DNA from: Rhizobium sp. FKY42 | GTDB taxonomy: Bacteria; Pseudomonadota; Alphaproteobacteria; Rhizobiales; Rhizobiaceae | DNA: 64,000 nucleotides | Assembly: GCF_005222835.1 (NCBI RefSeq) | Contig: NZ_STGA01000029.1 | Coordinates: 682,001 to 746,000 of the forward strand | Direction of reading: 5' to 3' | Part shown: piece by piece, positions 17,379 through 24,177 of the stretch | Layout: each line of letters starts with the position of its first letter | Position numbering within the stretch: position 1 is the first letter of the stretch | The notes under the pieces: generated by a model | Told to the model about the DNA's origin: nothing | The model's database searches: none | Seen by the model: only the letters and a program-made list of their open reading frames with translations | Translations under genes and position numbers: made by a program

Positions 17379-18581
17379 TCATGCCTTGACGGTGGCGGGT
17401 TGCCGACAGGAAACCGCCACCGTGACGAATGCCGCGATACTGATCGCGCCAAGGAGGGCATTCGCGGCGAGCGACATGCTGAGCCCAATACTCTGCGTGG
17501 CGGCGGCGAACACGAAGGGCGCGCCAGCCCCGACCGCCAGGCGGGCGGCCGCCATCTTGCCAGTGATCGCACCATATCCATCAGATCCGAACAGATAGAG
17601 CGGCAGGCTCCCCTGTGCGATGCTGTTGATACCGGAACCCAGTCCCAGAAAGATCGCGAATGCGACAGCCCCCGGCAGCCAGTCGCCCGCGATCAGCAGG
17701 ATCAGGACGCCGAAGACGATCAGCACCGCCGACAGGACGGCAAGTCCAGGCGGCGACAGGTTCTTCCCAAAGACCATGTTAACCAGGCGGCTCAGAACCT
17801 GCGCCGGGCCGAACAACGAGCCGACCACAACGGCTGCAGCGCCCAGCCCAATCGAGCCGAGCATCGGCACCATATGGGCAAGGATCGCGGCGAGCGTGAA
17901 GCCGAGGAGCGCGAAGGCAAAGGAGACGATCACCATCGCGCGGCGCCGGGCGTGCGGCGGGATCGCGCCGATCACCGTCTCGCGTGTCCGGATCGTCTCA
18001 GTCCCGGCCTTCTTCCCAAGGCTTCGGATCCAGAAGTGCAGCGGCATGCAGAGGAAGAGGTTCAGCGCCGCAAAGGCGAGATAGATCTCCCGCCAGGACA
18101 AATACCCGGTGAGCGTGGCCGAGATCGGCCAGAAGATCGTCGAGGCAAAGCCGCCGATCAGCGTCAGATAGGTGATGCTTCGGGAGGCTGTGCGGGGGTC
18201 GCTCTCGACCAGCGCTGCGAATGCCGCCTGATACTGGACCATGCCGGACGACACTTCGAGCAGGATGATGGCGATGGCGAAGATCGCGATCGAGGGCGAC
18301 CAGGCGCAAAGGGCGAGCGTCAGCGCTGCGAGGGCCGAGCCGATGGTCATGATCGTGGCGGCGCCAATTCGGTCCATCTGCTTGCCGATATAGGTCGCCG
18401 ACAGGCCACCGATGAACAGGGACACGGAGAATACTCCAAACACCTCTGCCAGCGATAAGCCGAGATCCGCCGCCATGCCGGGGGCCAGGATGCTGAAGCT
18501 GTAGTAGAGCGTGCCATAACCGATGATCTGCGTCAGGCCGAGGGCCGAGACGACACCGGCCGGGATTTTCAAACTATGCAA
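17379..18581 (-). CDS. MFS transporter in the arsenic cluster
   Basis: A 12-helix major facilitator protein of about 400 residues, beginning with helix 1 GLTQIIGYGTLYYSFSIL, with motif A-like KQMDRIGAATIM after helix 2. I prefer the TTG start at 18581 because GGGAGG lies five bases upstream and it overlaps the arsR2 stop by eight bases; ATG at 18629 would overlap arsR2 by 56. Translational coupling to arsR2 implies arsenic control. MFS proteins of arsenic clusters include ArsJ and ArsK, which export organoarsenates and trivalent arsenicals; no GAPDH partner (needed by ArsJ) is present, so an ArsK-like role is the better guess. Confidence 0.82.
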   Translation of the reverse strand: MHSLKIPAGVVSALGLTQIIGYGTLYYSFSILAPGMAADLGLSLAEVFGVFSVSLFIGGLSATYIGKQMDRIGAATIMTIGSALAALTLALCAWSPSIAIFAIAIILLEVSSGMVQYQAAFAALVESDPRTASRSITYLTLIGGFASTIFWPISATLTGYLSWREIYLAFAALNLFLCMPLHFWIRSLGKKAGTETIRTRETVIGAIPPHARRRAMVIVSFAFALLGFTLAAILAHMVPMLGSIGLGAAAVVVGSLFGPAQVLSRLVNMVFGKNLSPPGLAVLSAVLIVFGVLILLIAGDWLPGAVAFAIFLGLGSGINSIAQGSLPLYLFGSDGYGAITGKMAAARLAVGAGAPFVFAAATQSIGLSMSLAANALLGAISIAAFVTVAVSCRQPATVKA

Positions 18582-18933
18582 CGACGCCTCCCTTGCCGAC
18601 CGGGCTGCAGCAGTCGTCGGCACGCTCAACGTTCTCCCTGATCGTCGGATGGCCGGCGCAGCAGTCTTCCATCAGGAATTTCACGAGATCGGCAAGCGCC
18701 TCGTAGCTGGCGCTGTAGATGATCGAGCGGGATTCCCTTCTCTGGGTGATCAATCCCGACCGCTCCAGTTCCTTCAGATGGAAGGAGACATTCGTGGCGG
18801 AGACGCCCATACGCTCGGCGATCACGCCTGCAGCCAGTCCCTCTGGCCCGGCCACAACCAGCGCCCGGACTATGGCAAGGCGCGTCTCCTGAGAGAGCGC
18901 TGCGAATGCGGAAAGGGCTTGACGTTCGTCCAT
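18574..18933 (-). CDS. arsR2: ArsR-family repressor (second copy)
   Basis: A 119-residue ArsR/SmtB repressor with the helix-turn-helix IAERMGVSATNVSFHLKELERSG at about residues 38-60 and putative metalloid ligands in MEDCCAGHP and DDCC toward the C-terminus. It is related to the first ArsR (shared SRSIIY segment) but clearly a different sequence, so it is not a recent copy. It is divergent from the DUF6428 gene across a 42-base gap holding a perfect inverted repeat. No strong ribosome site precedes the ATG at 18933. Confidence 0.92.
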   Translation of the reverse strand: MDERQALSAFAALSQETRLAIVRALVVAGPEGLAAGVIAERMGVSATNVSFHLKELERSGLITQRRESRSIIYSASYEALADLVKFLMEDCCAGHPTIRENVERADDCCSPVGKGGVVA

Positions 18934-18935
18934 AT

Positions 18936-18951
18936 TTCAATAATCCTTGAA
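18936..18951. promoter_or_regulatory. ArsR-type operator between arsR2 and the DUF6428 gene
   Basis: TTCAA (18936-18940) and TTGAA (18947-18951) form a perfect inverted repeat with a 6-base spacer, the same 5-6-5 geometry as the repeat before the first arsR. It lies within the 42 bases between two divergent starts, so one site could control both genes. Confidence 0.6.
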
Positions 18952-18975
18952 CTATTAGATAAAGGAATAACGCAT

Positions 18976-19491
18976 ATGAACGCTATGGACAAGACCGTTT
19001 CGACCGACATCAGTCTCGGCCACCTCCTCGATATGCTTGCGGTGGCACCGGATGCGCCGTTGGTTTTCAGCTATGACGGCAATTACGTCCGGCCCGGCTA
19101 TCACGTTACCGAGGTCAAGGCCGGGATGTTTTCGGCGCTCGACTGCGGGGCTAACCCGGAAGCCTGGGCAGAGATCTTCGTGCAGCTCTGGGATATCGAC
19201 GAGGATGGCCGCACACACATGCCGGCCGGCAAGTTTGCCGCGATCATCCGCAAAGTCTCCGACCATGTGCAGCTCGAGCCGACGGCAAAACTCACGTTCG
19301 AGGTTAGCGACGGAGAGCGGCCGATGGCCCTCTACTGCGCATCCGCACCGAAGCTCGTCTCCGGCACGTTCGAGGTGTCTCTTGCCGCTCGACCAGCAAG
19401 CTGCAAGCCGCGGGATCGGTGGTTGACTGAGGAGCAGGCCAAATCGTCCTGCTGCGGATCAGCGAGCACTTCGTCGAAGTGTTGTCCTTGA
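18976..19491 (+). CDS. DUF6428-family protein of the arsenic cluster
   Basis: A 171-residue cytoplasmic protein with no signal peptide or membrane segment. The body (residues 10-110; LLDMLAVAPDAPLVFSYDGNYVRPGYHVTEVK) resembles the DUF6428 family, often found next to arsR genes; no function is established. The C-terminus is cysteine-rich (residues near 160-171, with SSCCGSAS and KCCP), which could bind arsenite or another thiophilic metal. AAGGA lies eight bases before the ATG. Its position opposite arsR2 across a shared operator suggests arsenic-inducible expression. Confidence 0.7.
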   Translation: MNAMDKTVSTDISLGHLLDMLAVAPDAPLVFSYDGNYVRPGYHVTEVKAGMFSALDCGANPEAWAEIFVQLWDIDEDGRTHMPAGKFAAIIRKVSDHVQLEPTAKLTFEVSDGERPMALYCASAPKLVSGTFEVSLAARPASCKPRDRWLTEEQAKSSCCGSASTSSKCCP

Positions 19492-19499
19492 GCCGCGCA

Positions 19500-20159
19500 A
19501 TCTGGTGCGCTCCCGAACGCCACGCGGGGAGCGGCTGGCATGGAACCTCGACAATTGGCTGTATCGGAGCCGCCGCAGGTGCGGCAGTTCTCTTAGGGCT
19601 CGATGAGGCACAAATAGCAAACGCCATGAGCCTCGCCACCAGTATGGCCTCAGGTTCAAAGATCGAAACGAAAGTCGGACGCTCAGCGGTCGACAATCTC
19701 GCCTACCCCGATCCGTCCAATGAAATGCAGGCCAGATTTTCGGTGCAATATTGCCTTGCCGTTGCATTGACGGACATCGGGCTGTCCCTTCGTGATTTCA
19801 CACCACAGGCCGCTGCAAGGCCCGAACTGCGTGTTCTTATGGCGAAGATCAACATGACTTCGTATAGCGCTGAAGGCGAGCGCGGGGTCGAGCGCCTGCC
19901 GCATCACGTCCACATTACGTTAAAGGACGGCCGCACGTTAAAGGACGGCCGCGGGTTGTCGACCGAACGACTTCACGCCAACGGAGCTATTCAAAGGCCG
20001 CTGACAGACGCGCAGAAGCTTGCAAAATTTGAAGATTGCTTGCGTTGGTCAGGGCGGCAGGACACAGAAATGGCTTACGCGAGCGTCAAGAGACTTTGCT
20101 CTGAGGACAGCGTGAAGGCGATCACTGACGGCCTTCTTACCGGCCGCGACAGTTCCTGA
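19500..20159 (+). pseudogene. Degraded MmgE/PrpD-family gene
   Basis: The frame encodes pieces of a MmgE/PrpD (2-methylcitrate dehydratase-like) protein. GWHGTSTIGCIGAAAGAAVLLGLDEAQ and ANAMSLATSMASG match the middle of the family, while YPDPSNEMQARFSVQYCLAVAL matches the C-terminal third. The roughly 130 N-terminal residues are missing and an internal segment after KIETKVG is deleted. An 18-base tandem duplication at about 19917-19952 repeats TLKDGR. The fragment starts right after the DUF6428 stop and probably marks a junction of the arsenic block. Some expression cannot be ruled out, but an intact enzyme cannot be made. Confidence 0.7.
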
Positions 20160-20302
20160 TCATCGACTGGCAATCCCCTCCGGCAAAGCCTGCTTGAGGC
20201 GCATGACATTCCCTTCTCTGCCTGTTCAGTGTACGAACGATCCAGCAATCGAACGCGCCGCGCTGTAGAGCCAGACGTCTGATCCAGAAGAAAGAGTCCG
20301 TC

Positions 20303-20800
20303 ATGAGTGTGGCCTTCGTAAAAGAAGAGAGTGCAGAAACGGCAGCGGAAACCCTGTTGCCTGACCGCCCCATATCGCCGCATCCAAACCTTGTGACCGA
20401 GGCTGGACTGGAGCAACTGACGCGGCAGCTGGAGGAGGCGCGAGAGGCCTACCAGGCTTCCAGCGCAATCGACGACATCAACGAAAGAAGACGACAGGCT
20501 GCCGGACCGCTGCGTGACCTGCGCTATCTGACGGAACGGGTAAGAACGGCCCAGATCGTACCGGACCCGACAGATACCGAGGTGGTCGCTTTCGGCCACA
20601 CCGTCACCTTCTCACGGGAAGACGGCAGGGTTCAGACCTACCGGATCGTGGGGGAAGATGAAGCCGACCCCAAGGCAGGCAGCATTTCTTACGTATCGCC
20701 CGTTGCAAGGCAACTTGTGGGAAAACGCGTGGGCGATGTCGTCATGGCGGGCGGGCAGGAACTGGAACTGCTTTCCATCGCCATTCAAAACGTGTCTTAA
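20303..20800 (+). CDS. GreA/GreB-family transcription elongation factor
   Basis: A 165-residue protein with the Gre layout: an N-terminal coiled coil (LVTEAGLEQLTRQLEEAREAY to about residue 95, with acidic tip region SAIDDINERRR) and a C-terminal FKBP-like domain (VAFGHTVTFSREDGRVQTYRIVG to the end). Gre factors enter the RNA polymerase secondary channel and stimulate cleavage of backtracked RNA. An additional 30 residues precede the coiled coil. It is likely a second Gre paralogue rather than the housekeeping GreA, because such extra copies are common in rhizobia. It is convergent with the pseudouridine synthase gene, overlapping by four bases. Confidence 0.85.
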   Translation: MSVAFVKEESAETAAETLLPDRPISPHPNLVTEAGLEQLTRQLEEAREAYQASSAIDDINERRRQAAGPLRDLRYLTERVRTAQIVPDPTDTEVVAFGHTVTFSREDGRVQTYRIVGEDEADPKAGSISYVSPVARQLVGKRVGDVVMAGGQELELLSIAIQNVS

Positions 20801-21633
20801 CTTCCGCCAGAAAGCCGCTTGAGTGCGAGGACTTCAGCGTCCGTTAAGTTGCGGCTTTCACCTTTTGCCAGATCTCCAAGCGGTAGATTGCCAATCGCCA
20901 CACGGACAAGCCGAAGACATTCGACATGGTGGGCCTCCAGCATTCGGCGGATCTGCCGGTTCTTGCCCTCGTCCAGCACGATTTCCAGCCAGGCGTTTTT
21001 CTCGCCCTGCCGCAAGACGTCCACGCGTCTGGCGCTCAGTCTTTCTCCGTCATGCACCACTCCGGCTCGCAAGCCTTCAAGGAGCATGTCATCTGCAGGC
21101 CCGTCGATCTGTACATGGTAAGTTTTCGAAACATGCGTTCTGGGATCAAGCAGCGCATCGGCAAATCGCGTGTCGTTGGTGAAGAGCAACAGGCCTTCGC
21201 TCGCCTTGTCCAGACGTCCGACAGGCGAAACATGCCGATCCGGCAGATGTTTCAGGCAATCATAGACCGTTGCCCGACCCTGCGGATCGTGACGGGTGGT
21301 AACAAGGCCCCGCGGTTTGTTAAGCATCAGATAGACCTGTTCTTCTGCCACGACCGGTCGGCCATCCACAGTGATGCGGGACCGGTCGAGGTCCACCCAG
21401 GTTTCGACGTCTGTCGTAATATTTCCATCAAGGGAAACGCGGCCAGCCCGCACCAGGTCTTCCCCTTGCGTGCGCGAGCAGAAGCCAAGCTTGGAAAGCG
21501 CACGCGCCAAGGTCACGCGCTTGCCCACAGCCGCCTTTGGAGCGGGCTTGAGTTTCGGCTTACCGGCTTGGCCCGACGCCCGTCCCGCAGACCGGGCTGG
21601 CGGCCGCTGACCGCGCGCATTTCTGTTTCTCAC
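20797..21633 (-). CDS. RluB/RsuA-family rRNA pseudouridine synthase
   Basis: Isomerises a specific uridine in rRNA. The 278-residue protein has a basic, disordered start, an S4 RNA-binding domain (about residues 38-85: TLARALSKLGFCSRTQGEDLVRAGRV) and the RsuA-type catalytic domain with GRLDKASEGLLLFTND holding the catalytic aspartate. LDEGKNRQIRRMLEA is the typical end-of-domain motif. The start is GTG at 21633. Whether it modifies 23S U2605 (RluB) or another position cannot be decided from sequence. Confidence 0.9.
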   Translation of the reverse strand: MRNRNARGQRPPARSAGRASGQAGKPKLKPAPKAAVGKRVTLARALSKLGFCSRTQGEDLVRAGRVSLDGNITTDVETWVDLDRSRITVDGRPVVAEEQVYLMLNKPRGLVTTRHDPQGRATVYDCLKHLPDRHVSPVGRLDKASEGLLLFTNDTRFADALLDPRTHVSKTYHVQIDGPADDMLLEGLRAGVVHDGERLSARRVDVLRQGEKNAWLEIVLDEGKNRQIRRMLEAHHVECLRLVRVAIGNLPLGDLAKGESRNLTDAEVLALKRLSGGS

Positions 21634-21759
21634 CGTTGTTCTTCACTCTGTTGACCAGCCGCACGCACCATTCTACAGCGAGGGCAGTTTTGCACGACCA
21701 TATTCCATAAGTGCCATAACCTAGAACTGCGAAAACCCAAGTCAGGAAGTGAGACGATC

Positions 21760-22677
21760 TTGAACACTGACCTTATCACTCAGGAACTCGTAACGCTGCG
21801 CGACTACTGGCGTTATGCCATTTCGCGCTTCAACGCGGCAGATCTGGCCTATGGTCACGGCACCGGCAATGCGGGCGATGACGCTGCCTTCCTGCTGCTC
21901 GATTCGCTCGACCTGCCGATCGATACGCTGGACCCGTTTCTGGATGCAAGGCTTCTTCCCCACGAGCGCAAGCTTCTGGCGGAACGTATCGAGACGCGCG
22001 TTTCCACCCGTAAGCCGTCCTCCTACATCACCGGTCACTCCTACATTCAGGGTGTGCGCTTTCATGTGGACGAGCGGGTCATCGTTCCTCGCTCGCATAT
22101 CGGCGAAATCCTGTTTGCGGAATACACGAACCCTCACGGCTCCAACTGGTTGCCAGACCCGATGATGGTGGAGAGTGCCGTCGACATCTGCACCGGTTCC
22201 GGCTGTCTTGCCGTGATCATGGCAAAGTTCTTCCCGCAGGCGGAGGTCGACGCGGTTGACCTGTCAGCCGATGCGCTGGAAGTCGCCAAGCTCAACGTCG
22301 CCGAGCACGAGGTGGAGGGACAGGTCACGCTTCACCAAGGTGATCTCTTCAAGCCGCTTGCTGGAAAGCGCTACGATCTTATCATCACCAATCCGCCCTA
22401 TGTGGATCACGAGGCGCTTGCCGGCTACCCACCGGAATATCAGGCCGAGCCGCGTATGGCGCATGATGGCGGAGAAGACGGCCTTGATCTCGTTCGAGAA
22501 ATCCTCCGCGAGGCACCCAAATATCTGACGCCAGAGGGTGGCCTCCTGTGCGAAATCGGTTCCGGTCGCGAAATTCTGGAAGAGGAATTTCCGCATCTGG
22601 AATTCACCTGGCTGGAGACGGCAGAATCCCAGGATGCCGTGTTCTGGATCACGGCGGAACGGCTCGGCATCAAATAA
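21760..22677 (+). CDS. prmB: Ribosomal protein uL3 glutamine N5-methyltransferase PrmB
   Basis: SAM-dependent methyltransferase that modifies a glutamine of ribosomal protein L3, 305 residues. The SAM-binding region VDICTGSGCLAVIMA and the catalytic NPPY (IITNPPYVDHEAL) are intact, and the helical N-terminal domain of about 100 residues is of PrmB length. The YVDxEAL continuation separates PrmB from the release-factor enzyme PrmC. The start is TTG at 21760 with AGGAAGTGAG upstream. Confidence 0.93.
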   Translation: MNTDLITQELVTLRDYWRYAISRFNAADLAYGHGTGNAGDDAAFLLLDSLDLPIDTLDPFLDARLLPHERKLLAERIETRVSTRKPSSYITGHSYIQGVRFHVDERVIVPRSHIGEILFAEYTNPHGSNWLPDPMMVESAVDICTGSGCLAVIMAKFFPQAEVDAVDLSADALEVAKLNVAEHEVEGQVTLHQGDLFKPLAGKRYDLIITNPPYVDHEALAGYPPEYQAEPRMAHDGGEDGLDLVREILREAPKYLTPEGGLLCEIGSGREILEEEFPHLEFTWLETAESQDAVFWITAERLGIK

Positions 22678-22730
22678 GCTTCTAACGTCCGCCAGTCGGA
22701 AACGCCCTTGCAGTCGCTCCCTTCGGTGAT

Positions 22731-22763
22731 ATCTCTGCCTCCTAAGCTTCAGGAGGCAGAGAT
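22731..22763 (+). promoter_or_regulatory. Perfect hairpin enclosing the ribosome binding site of the SDR gene
   Basis: ATCTCTGCCTCCT (22731-22743) and AGGAGGCAGAGAT (22751-22763) are exact complements, 13 base pairs around a 7-base loop AAGCTTC. The right arm contains the AGGAGG ribosome site of the gene starting at 22765, so in RNA the site would be fully paired. The same sequence could instead act as a DNA operator. Confidence 0.75.
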
Positions 22764-22764
22764 C

Positions 22765-23469
22765 ATGTCTGAGACGAAAGTGGCACTCATTACGGCGGGC
22801 GGCAGTGGCATGGGCGCGGCAGCCGCAAGGCGGCTTGCCGCCGATGGCTACAAGGTTGCCATCCTTTCTTCCTCCGGCAAGGGAGAAGCACTGGCCACAG
22901 AACTTGGCGGTATTGGCGTGACCGGCTCCAACCAATCGAACGACGATCTCAGGCGGCTGGTCGATGGTGCCATGGAGAAGTGGGGCCGGATCGATGCCCT
23001 CGTGAATTCCGCCGGCCATGGACCGCGTGCGCAAATTCTGGATATCACGGACGAGCAGTGGCATACGGGCATGGATGTTTACCTGATGAACGTCATTCGT
23101 CCGGTACGGCTGGTGGCTCCCATCATGCAGACGCAAAAGGCTGGCGCCATCGTCAACATCTCGACCGCCTGGGTGTTCGAGCCATCGCCCATGTTCCCTA
23201 CTTCTGCCGTGTTCCGTGCGGGGCTTGCGGCCTATACGAAACTGTTTGCCGATACCTATGCCATCGACAATGTGCGCATGAACAATGTTTTGCCCGGCTG
23301 GATCGACAGCCTTCCCGGCACAGAGGAGCGGCGTGAAAGCGTGCCAATGAAGCGCTACGGCACAATGGAGGAAATCGCGGCAACCATCTCCTTCCTTGTT
23401 TCCGAAGGTGCGGGCTATATCACCGGCCAGAGCCTGAAGGTGGATGGCGGGCTGATGCGCTCCGTGTAA
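22765..23469 (+). CDS. SDR-fold protein with degenerate catalytic motif
   Basis: A 234-residue short-chain dehydrogenase/reductase fold. The cofactor loop AGGSGMGA (residues 11-18) and the NAG-like motif NSAGHG (81-86) are present, as is the C-terminal TGQSLKVDGG. Where classical SDRs have the catalytic Tyr-xxx-Lys, this protein has S147-AVF-R151 (context TSAVFRAGLAAYTK), and the catalytic serine region reads NISTAW. So cofactor binding is expected but normal oxidoreductase chemistry is doubtful. ATG 22765 follows AGGAGG, and that site lies inside a perfect hairpin. Unrelated in function to neighbouring prmB as far as can be seen. Confidence 0.85.
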   Translation: MSETKVALITAGGSGMGAAAARRLAADGYKVAILSSSGKGEALATELGGIGVTGSNQSNDDLRRLVDGAMEKWGRIDALVNSAGHGPRAQILDITDEQWHTGMDVYLMNVIRPVRLVAPIMQTQKAGAIVNISTAWVFEPSPMFPTSAVFRAGLAAYTKLFADTYAIDNVRMNNVLPGWIDSLPGTEERRESVPMKRYGTMEEIAATISFLVSEGAGYITGQSLKVDGGLMRSV

Positions 23470-23472
23470 GCC

Positions 23473-24021
23473 TTAAAATGTTGGCGGCGTGCAGGCGCTG
23501 ATGACCTCGCAGGGAACAGGGCCGACACAACGGAAACGATGCGGTCTGCGGCTTTCGAAATAATAGGCATCGCCGGGGCCAAGGATCCGGCGCTCTTCAT
23601 CCACCGTCACCTCGAGCCGACCGGACAGCACGATACCGCCCTCCTCTCCTTCGTGAACAAGCGGCACCTTGCCCGTATCTGCACCCGGCTGATAGCACTC
23701 CTTCAGGATCTGCAAACTGCGGCCAAACAGATTATCGCCGATCTGGCGATAGGAGATCTTGCCCTTGCCGATCTCGACAAGCTCTTCTGCTGCATAAAAG
23801 GCCTTTTTCGGCTTCTCCGGTTCGAAGGCAAAGAATTCTGCGAGCCCGATGGGAATGCCATCGAGAATGCGCTTCAGCGCCCCAACGGACGGATTGGAGG
23901 CGTTGGATTCGATCAACGATATGGTGGAGTTTGTTACGCCCGCGCGCTTGGCCAACTCCCGCTGTGAAAGCTTATGGGCCATGCGCAGATGGCGAAGACG
24001 GTTACCCACATCGACTGACAT
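23473..24021 (-). CDS. XRE-cupin transcriptional regulator (PuuR-like)
   Basis: A 182-residue regulator with an XRE helix-turn-helix at about residues 6-60 (LRMAHKLSQRELAKRAGVTNSTISLIE) and a C-terminal cupin ligand domain at about 105-178 (PLVHEGEEGGIVLSGRLEV, LGPGDAYYFESRRPHRF). This domain pair is that of PuuR, the putrescine-utilisation repressor, and of related amine or amino-acid regulators. It is divergent from the omega-aminotransferase gene with 156 bases between them, so it most likely controls that gene and itself. Ends three bases from the SDR gene, which is convergent. Confidence 0.88.
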   Translation of the reverse strand: MSVDVGNRLRHLRMAHKLSQRELAKRAGVTNSTISLIESNASNPSVGALKRILDGIPIGLAEFFAFEPEKPKKAFYAAEELVEIGKGKISYRQIGDNLFGRSLQILKECYQPGADTGKVPLVHEGEEGGIVLSGRLEVTVDEERRILGPGDAYYFESRRPHRFRCVGPVPCEVISACTPPTF

Positions 24022-24177
24022 GATAGACCCGCTGTTTCGGATGTTGAAAATATCGCAAATCCTGTCACTTCCGCCTTTTCAAATCAATAGCTTACAGATT
24101 GAGAGAAAAGGACTTGTTGGCATCTCTAAAATCGCTCACACCAGCGTGACATGCTGTGCAGAAGGAGCCGAACCGCC

